Of a stretch of 13,408 nt of DNA, positions 7,909 through 13,408 are shown one piece after another (position 1 is the stretch's first letter; each line of letters opens with the position of its first letter). The DNA lies in assembly GCA_004151065.3 (NCBI GenBank), contig NWUY0300105417.1, forward strand, positions 11,927-25,334. The letters are read 5' to 3'. Both the position numbers and the translations under genes were made by a program. The notes below the pieces were generated by a model. It was not told the DNA's origin and searched no databases. It was given only the letters and a program-made list of their open reading frames with translations. The DNA is from Larix sibirica (lineage: Eukaryota > Streptophyta > Pinopsida > Pinales > Pinaceae).

Positions 7909-8106
7909 ATGATGGATGTCCACCATATGGTGGGACAAGTGGAGGAAGTGGGAGGACAAGTGGCCACCCAAGATGTAGGAAGAATGGATATTGATATAAT
8001 CGATGGTCAGAACATAAGACAAGACATAGCTGAAAGAGAGCCTTTGGATCAACTTGATAGAACCTACAAAGAAAGAATATATGGAATCCTCCCTTCACGC
8101 AATTGA
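7909..8106 (+). CDS. Hypothetical charged ORF
   Basis: From the first ATG the frame encodes 65 residues starting MMDVHHMVGQVEEVGGQVAT and ending GILPSRN. It remains open upstream to 7822 without an ATG. It is rich in Asp, Glu, Gln and Arg, hydrophilic, and has a near-repeat GQVEEVGGQV. I do not recognise the family. It lies just after the gypsy integrase, so it could be a decayed retroelement product or a chance frame. Confidence 0.2.
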   Translation: MMDVHHMVGQVEEVGGQVATQDVGRMDIDIIDGQNIRQDIAEREPLDQLDRTYKERIYGILPSRN

Positions 8107-8768
8107 TAATCATCATGGAACTTACCCGATGCTAATGTCTATAGGTGGTTTATAGGATTTATTCTTAGGTTGAGTACTCTTAGGAGAATATCCTAATAAT
8201 TACCTAGTCAATATTCCTAGCTTACAATGCTAAGGATTTTAATATGAGAAAGAGGAATATTGCCAAATCCAATTCTGCACTATTTGTAAATTCCATTACA
8301 AACCATGATTTCAATGTCATGTATCTTGTAGAGATGCTGAAAAATAAAGGTGGCAACGGGAATTCACTTGATAATTAATTCGATACGAACAATGAATACC
8401 AACCAGCGTAAAGAAGAAAAGGGATAAGAACTAGGAGGGTTCATGGGGTTGAGGAAATTTCCCATCGTTAAGAAAAATATCATGACATTAAAAGAGATCG
8501 ACATATTGCTCAATTATACTAAGAACATATCTTTGCGAAAGCAACTAAGGAAATAACAGGCATGGAAATGGATATCAGAATGGAGAAGTATTTCATCCCA
8601 TAGGTTCAAAGCTTCAAAGACTTCAAAGGTTCGGTTGTTGAACTTGATAACAACTGCAATAGGATTGGACTCTTCAACTAGACTTTGGACCTTTACTAGT
8701 CTATAAAATCCTTCCTAGGAAATACCATCTAAGAAATAGGTGAAGCGTAAGGGGATATACTAGTTTAG
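8107..8768. other. Unassigned, possibly decayed retroelement
   Basis: One broken plus frame near 8257-8335 gives YCQIQFCTICKFHY, a stop, then FQCHVSC. The cysteine spacing would fit a CCHC zinc knuckle if the stop and one changed residue are allowed for. This is weak. No other motif was seen. Confidence 0.25.
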
Positions 8769-8900
8769 ATGGATAAAATTCACACTCTGGTTAACTCACT
8801 TAACGATGTCCCAAAGCAGCTAGAGGTAATGGAATCCAAACTGAACCTCCTTGCTCAGTCCTTGGGTTTCAAGTTTAAAGTCACCAAGGTTGTCAAGTAG
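8769..8900 (+). CDS. Small ORF with coiled-coil-like segment
   Basis: The frame encodes 43 residues, beginning MDKIHTLVNSLNDVPKQLEV and continuing MESKLNLLAQSLGF, with leucine, valine and isoleucine at heptad-like spacing. Short coiled coils of this kind occur in retroelement Gag and LINE ORF1 proteins. Neighbouring frames are broken, so this is probably a remnant rather than a complete gene. The family is not identified. Confidence 0.25.
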   Translation: MDKIHTLVNSLNDVPKQLEVMESKLNLLAQSLGFKFKVTKVVK

Positions 8901-9089
8901 CCTCCTACACTAGTCCCAAATCAACTACATGTGCTTGTTACTACCTAGCCCCAGTTCATTGATCTGGTGGATGAAGCTTCAACAATAATTCTCCTCCTGT
9001 GGGTTGCACAAGAGAAACATCGGCGGCCCACCGCTGGATCCATGGGAAGTTATTCTCAGGTAGCTTCTTTTGATTCTAGGATGTTACAT

Positions 9090-9361
9090 TTTGCCAAGGT
9101 TTTTGTTTTTGTCTCTCATCTCTCAATATTTTAGGTCACTAGTTTAATACCTTCATGTTGTTTATGGATAGTTAGAACTAGTTTCAATTTTTCTATAGTC
9201 ACTATTTTTAGATATTAAGACCCATACTTAGACATGGTATTTGTAGCTCTCAGGTTTTCCTGGTTTCCTATGGGAGGGGCACCTAACGGCTTAAATTTTT
9301 GTATACTAATAGAATCGAAGGAGGAATATTGCTTAAATAATAATAATAAATAAATAAATAG
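9090..9361 (+). mobile_element. Possible LINE 3' end with TAA/TAAA tail
   Basis: A T-rich untranslated-looking stretch ends AGGAATATTGCTTAAATAAT, then a TAA repeat that changes to TAAA (about 9336-9361). Plant LINEs commonly end in such short A-rich tandem tails. No LINE reverse transcriptase or endonuclease motif was found upstream, so the element would be heavily truncated or decayed. Simple microsatellite growth is the alternative. Confidence 0.35.
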
Positions 9362-9668
9362 TAAAGAAAAAAATAAAGTTTAACTGTGAAAACTAGGTTC
9401 CTGGTACAGATGAAGATGAACATTTCTTGAAAACCAAGGTCATGGATGGAAAAGGTTAAAAAATTTGCAGTGTTTTTAAATAATTGCAATATTTCCACAT
9501 CATGTAATTAGTTTTAGACTAACAGTGCTTCAGAATTTGTTATTTGGCTATCAAAAGATTTATTTGATAACCCAATTTCCTTTAAAATATCTCTATTCCT
9601 ACACGATATAGAATTCAAATTATATTTGAATTCTTCTTTATGCTTTGGTTTTGTAATAAATACTTCTA
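9362..9668. other. Unassigned AT-rich DNA
   Basis: A short coding-like phrase, VPGTDEDEHFLKTKVMDGKG, can be read near 9401-9460 after an AG and before a stop. It is too short to assign. Nothing else was recognised. Confidence 0.25.
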
Positions 9669-9716
9669 GTTCCAGAGATTCCAATTCCACAAGTTCCAAC
9701 TCCAGAGGCTCCAACT
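9669..9716. repeat. TTCCA-rich imperfect repeat
   Basis: Units of roughly TTCCA plus one to four bases recur about seven times. One plus frame reads VPEIPIPQVPTPEAPT, a Val-Pro repeat. The minus frame reads as alternating Glu-Leu. The pattern is low complexity and may be a relic of a proline-rich coding segment. Confidence 0.55.
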
Positions 9717-10046
9717 ATGAAGACCCCCAACAATAAAATTCAAGTTATGTATCGACATTTGACTTCCAATTTTCAGTTTCTAGTTTTTAGTTCCATTTTT
9801 CACTTGCAAAAAATTTGTTCCAGTTTAAATAGTAAAGGTTTGATCATCAAACAACCAATCAAGGATATTTTAACATGCAAAGCAATATAGTCCTGCTCCT
9901 ACAATAAAAATTCTAGTTATGCAAGTCTCCTCTATTCAGAAAAATCAGTTTATGATGTTCAAGAATTTTGATATTTGTGTATTGTAAAAGAATAATCCTT
10001 AGCCAAACTCATAAACACCTGTAACATCAAACATTCTGCAACATTC

Positions 10047-10080
10047 TCAAGGGTTACCAGATCTTTCAAAGGTTACCAGA
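10047..10080. repeat. 15-bp direct repeat pair
   Basis: TCAAGGGTTACCAGA at 10047-10061 and TCAAAGGTTACCAGA at 10066-10080 differ at one base. No function is evident. Confidence 0.8.
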
Positions 10081-11043
10081 ATCCTTGTAACAATCAATTT
10101 GAGGCTCATTTTGTAGCCAGAGGTATGTTTTAGAATGGTCTGTTTTATATTCAAGGTTTAAAAGAAGTTTAAATACTCTTATATTCAGCACCATCCAAAT
10201 TGAATCATCCAACAACACATGTATTTGGTTCCATATCCAGTGACAACAAAAAGAATTTTGTTCTATATTTTGATTCAACAGTCGATGTTCGGAGGCACAG
10301 AGGTCGAGTAGTGCAGAAGTCGAGGAAACATACCTGCATTCGTTGTGGGTAGTTGAGGAGCTTAATGGAATTTAAGAAGGTGGTTAGAACTAGGCCAGGT
10401 GTCACCACAGGAGAAGGTTGTGCAGGCATGTACATACGATGACTGCAGGATTAGTGATGGTTCAACGAATAGATTAAGGATGCATCGGGGAAGCCAGACA
10501 TGGTTGACCTTGGGAATAATGATAGAACAGAGTAGAAAACCACTGTGAAGGCTCAAAAGAGGGGATTGCATAGATAGAGCATAGAGAGAATCAGATTTGA
10601 GCATCGACACAGATCTAAGTTGCGTGATTATTTTTGTGTATTGATCGTAACTGGATGAGGCAGAGTTGATTATTAGTTTGCATGTAATTTTGTAAATGAT
10701 ACAAGTAATATAAGCCAACTTCATGTCATTTCCAGTTCACGACTTGTGTGTTGTGAGCATCCGTGTGTAAGTTGTGTAATATAGGTAAGCAGGAAAGGTC
10801 TGGTCGACCTGCCTTGCGTCAGTCTTGCTTGTGGGTGGACCTTATTTGCTTTCAAAATGACAAAACATTTTCTTGCTTCTCTTCATAGGTAAGATTCATA
10901 GCTAGGATTTTTTTGTTTTCTATTGGTATATCAAAAAAATTGTTTTTGTCTCGTAATATTGAAAACCTTGTAATTGTTTTTATCGATTCTTATTTGATAT
11001 TTGTTTTTGGAAACAGTAAATAACGTATTTTACATAATTCATG
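10081..11043. other. Unassigned; 10280-10800 is less AT-rich and LTR-like in texture
   Basis: The stretch 10280-10560 has noticeably more G than its surroundings. Near 10680 to 10730 the phrase 'tacaagtaatataagccaac' recalls plant LTR or leader sequence. No paired LTR, primer-binding site or polypurine tract was found. A 120-codon minus frame covers 10362-10724 but shows no domain. I make no firm assignment. Confidence 0.3.
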
Positions 11044-11145
11044 CCAAGTGTTTGAAATAATGTCTAAATGATATTACAAATTAAAATATCCAAACTCAAT
11101 ATTGGTAAAAGTAGAATGCATTCCAAGTGTTTGAAAGAATGTCTA
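11044..11145. repeat. Dispersed direct repeat, 79-bp spacing
   Basis: CCAAGTGTTTGAAATAATGT at 11044 recurs as CCAAGTGTTTGAAAGAATGT at 11123. Similar ATTACAAATT/AATTGGAAATT phrases follow each copy, so this is probably an old tandem duplication of a unit of about 79 bp. Confidence 0.6.
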
Positions 11146-12275
11146 CACAAAATTGGAAATTAAATATAGATTTTTCGACACACTTCTACAATGATTTCAA
11201 ATGAAAAAAATATTGTAAAGTTTGTATTTTAATGATTCTAGAAGGATAGGGTTTGTTTTCCATAATCACTTTTAATTTTCTTATTCGAGTAAGTAGTTGG
11301 TTAGTATGGATTTTTCCTAAGCAAGGATGTCATGTACCAATTTCTTAAGGGATCATGTATTTTTCCTAAGGTGCTCGTCACATATGAGATACCTTGTATG
11401 GTAATATAGGTGCATGAACATGGCCAAGTGGTTATACATGGGGAAACTTAGGGCCTAGTATAATTCTCAATTGCGAGCAAGGCATATTCCCATGGTCCAG
11501 TTGCGAGCAAGGAAAATTTTCGCAATGTCCTCTCCAGAATCCAATCCAAGTGTTACGTATTTGTCATATTCTCATTAAATGTGGTGTCTCTGTTCATGGT
11601 TTGGAGTTGTGATGGTATTGGACCATGGTATTTCCTTCCAACGCATGGTATATCATTAATAGATGTTATTTACTAATTAATATCTATTATGGATAGGTTT
11701 GTGATTTATTTGTGTTTGTGATATTATGTAGAAATAATATGATTCACAATTTTTATAACTTAGGTGTTTAGTTGCATGGTCACTTGAAAACCCTATTGAG
11801 ATGAAATTCACTTGGTAATAACTTTTACCATATTTAAAGAAAATGATTACAAATATGGTAGTCAAATGTATCTAATATATATTGGAAAATCTTAAACATA
11901 TAATAATTGATACATGATTAAGATTAAGTAAACTATTGATATTTAAACACTATTTATTGGGATTGAAAAAAACAAGTAACAATGTCAAATTCTTTATTTT
12001 GAAAATGTTAGATTATTTATTTTGAAAAAGGTTAAAAATTATGTTAGAAGAAGGTGAGAGAGATTATTGGGTGGCTATGCGATTATTAAAGAACCCTCGC
12101 ATTTGGTAAGCCATTAGAAACCGAGGAGTTCATACAAATTGAATGTCTAGCTTTAGATGGAAATGAGTTCACATAAATGGCCACTTGTACTTATCTACTT
12201 TGAAATCTCAAGATCCAATCAAATCCGTAAAAGGATATATGCTAGTGGGTAGTTGGTAATGTTAAGGCTGTATTT
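11146..12275. other. Unassigned AT-rich intergenic DNA
   Basis: No coding motif was recognised on either strand. TTGCGAGCAAGG occurs twice, at 11471-11482 and 11501-11512. TTTTTCCTAAG also occurs twice, near 11310 and 11360. Both look like local duplications. Confidence 0.45.
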
Positions 12276-12326
12276 ATTCATTGAAGATAAATTCCTGTAA
12301 GATTCATTGAAGATAAAGTCCTGTAA
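12276..12326. repeat. 25-bp tandem duplication
   Basis: ATTCATTGAAGATAAATTCC plus TGTAA at 12276-12300 is repeated at 12302-12326 with one substitution. Confidence 0.9.
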
Positions 12327-12423
12327 TTTTTTGCTATGGAAATATCTCATTAAATACAAGTCTCAAAATTTTCTATAAAACTCAATAAGAAAGTTCCATA
12401 AATGGCATACATATTCAATTAGA

Positions 12424-12852
12424 CACTAATACAAAATGGATAATTAATGACTAAAGAAATAATTAAAATTTGGATATAAATGACTTTTTTTAGTCGAAGA
12501 CTAATGGTAGCAAATTACCAGTCTCTTTTCACCTCACTAAATTAGTTGTATTTCACTTAGTCATTAATTGAATAGATAATTGGTGACTAAAAAATGACCA
12601 AAATTTGCATATAAATGACTATTTTTAGACGACGACTAATGGTAGCAAATTAGTAGTCTCTTTTCACCTCACTAACTTAGTCGTATATCACTTAGTCATT
12701 AATTAACCAATTAATGACTAAGTGATATACGACTAAGTTAGTCGGGTGAAAAAAGACTGCTAATTTGTTACCATTAGTCGGCGCCTCAAAAATAGTTGTT
12801 TATATCCAAATTTTACTTTTTTTAGCCACTAATTATCCATTTTGTACTCGTG
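12424..12852. mobile_element. Foldback MITE with CACTA-like ends
   Basis: The left end, CACTAATACAAAATGG, is matched by the inverted right end, CACGAGTACAAAATGG. Inside, the left arm holds two diverged tandem copies of a unit of about 130 bp (12439-12569 and 12575-12704). The right arm (12709 onward) holds one inverted copy. The motif GACTAA recurs in both orientations throughout, like the subterminal transposase-binding repeats of CACTA (En/Spm) elements. No ORF is present, so any movement would depend on transposase in trans. The flanking triplets (AGA and TAT) do not form the 3-bp target duplication expected of CACTA, so the superfamily call is tentative while the foldback structure is certain. 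Confidence 0.75.
12671..12742. repeat. Perfect 34-bp inverted repeat, 4-base loop
   Basis: The arms at 12671-12704 and 12709-12742 are exactly complementary around AACC. They form the core of the foldback element. RNA from this site would make a long hairpin able to feed small-RNA pathways (inference). Confidence 0.95.
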
Positions 12853-13408
12853 TATATTTTTCTCACAATATTGTTATGTTTCCAGTATGATGGAAAATGA
12901 TCTTGGTTCAACAAAAACTATCTATAACAATGTGAGCTCAAGGAGATATCCATCAAGAGATAAAATAGAGAATATTGCCAAATCCTAAATGCATTCAAGT
13001 TCAACCCAATATCACTATAAATTAAAATAGGTATGCATTTATACTTTATAGTGTATCACCCCTTAGATGGATTTAGATAGAACCCAATCGTAGGAGGTCT
13101 TCCCATATATCACTAGATAGTTTCTTATATAAATTAGAGCTTACATTCAAGGCATATTAGGGTTACCAATGACATTACTAACTATAAATATGTGATTATA
13201 TAACACATAATTATCATATTCGTTCTAAAAATACATTGTAGAGTCTAGATATGGCACGTCCCCTCCCGTGGACCCAATTCAAGGAAGGGAACATGACTAC
13301 AGATCTTGGGATTTTTAGCAAAAACTCAACCCAATTCATTTCATTCATACAAATAAAACAAGCGTGTGCATATACAAATCAACATAGACATGCACAGCGG
13401 AATTAAAC
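12853..13408. other. Unassigned AT-rich intergenic DNA
   Basis: No frame or repeat could be assigned. The last 150 bases are less AT-rich (for example cgtcccctcccgtgg at 13257) and may be the edge of another element that continues beyond the window. Confidence 0.4.

Noticed and set aside
10362-10724. 120-codon minus-strand ORF as a gene
   Set aside because: It is the longest frame in the window, but it is rich in Ser, Leu, Cys and Ile in no ordered pattern and has no recognisable domain. An overlapping minus frame is also open.
11420-11440. GGCCAAGTGGTTAT resembles the D-arm of a class II tRNA
   Set aside because: No matching acceptor stem, anticodon arm or T-arm (GGTTCGAATCC-like) follows at the right distance.
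12424-12852. Repeated units as a CRISPR array
   Set aside because: There are only two direct copies with an inverted third, no regular short spacers, and the context is a plant genome.

Overview
This looks like a gene-poor stretch of a large seed-plant nuclear genome, most likely a gymnosperm (inference). It is AT-rich, has no intact gene, and holds decayed Ty3/gypsy retrotransposons, plant-type pentatricopeptide repeat (PPR) fragments, a plant-type HMG-box exon and a foldback MITE. Nothing in it suggests bacterial, viral or organellar DNA. All product calls rest on motifs read by eye in broken frames; no database search was possible.

Layout. 1-1440: an AAT microsatellite, a TATA box/telo-box cluster and a perfect 35-bp tandem duplication. 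About 1440-2330, minus strand: the 3' end of a gypsy element in the expected order of integrase C-terminus, polypurine tract and LTR. 2480-2680: a 101-bp tandem duplication. 3508-3669: a short unassigned ORF.

The most informative block is 4325-7805, all on the plus strand. In order it holds a PPR fragment, a gypsy reverse transcriptase-RNase H fragment, a second copy of the same PPR fragment, a different P-class PPR fragment, an exon resembling the C-terminal basic linker and HMG-box start of SSRP1 (a FACT subunit), and a gypsy integrase region. The SSRP1-like exon runs into the gypsy sequence in one open frame. Host gene pieces therefore lie between the RT-RNase H and integrase parts of gypsy pol, which suggests capture by, or shuffling with, a retroelement. 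Every piece carries stops or frameshifts except the short chimeric ORF.

7805-12275 is mostly unassigned: two short ORFs, a LINE-like 3' end with a TAA/TAAA tail, a TTCCA-rich run and short direct repeats. 12424-12852 is a 429-bp foldback element with CACTA-like ends, a duplicated left arm and a 34-bp perfect hairpin core. The rest, to 13408, is AT-rich and featureless.
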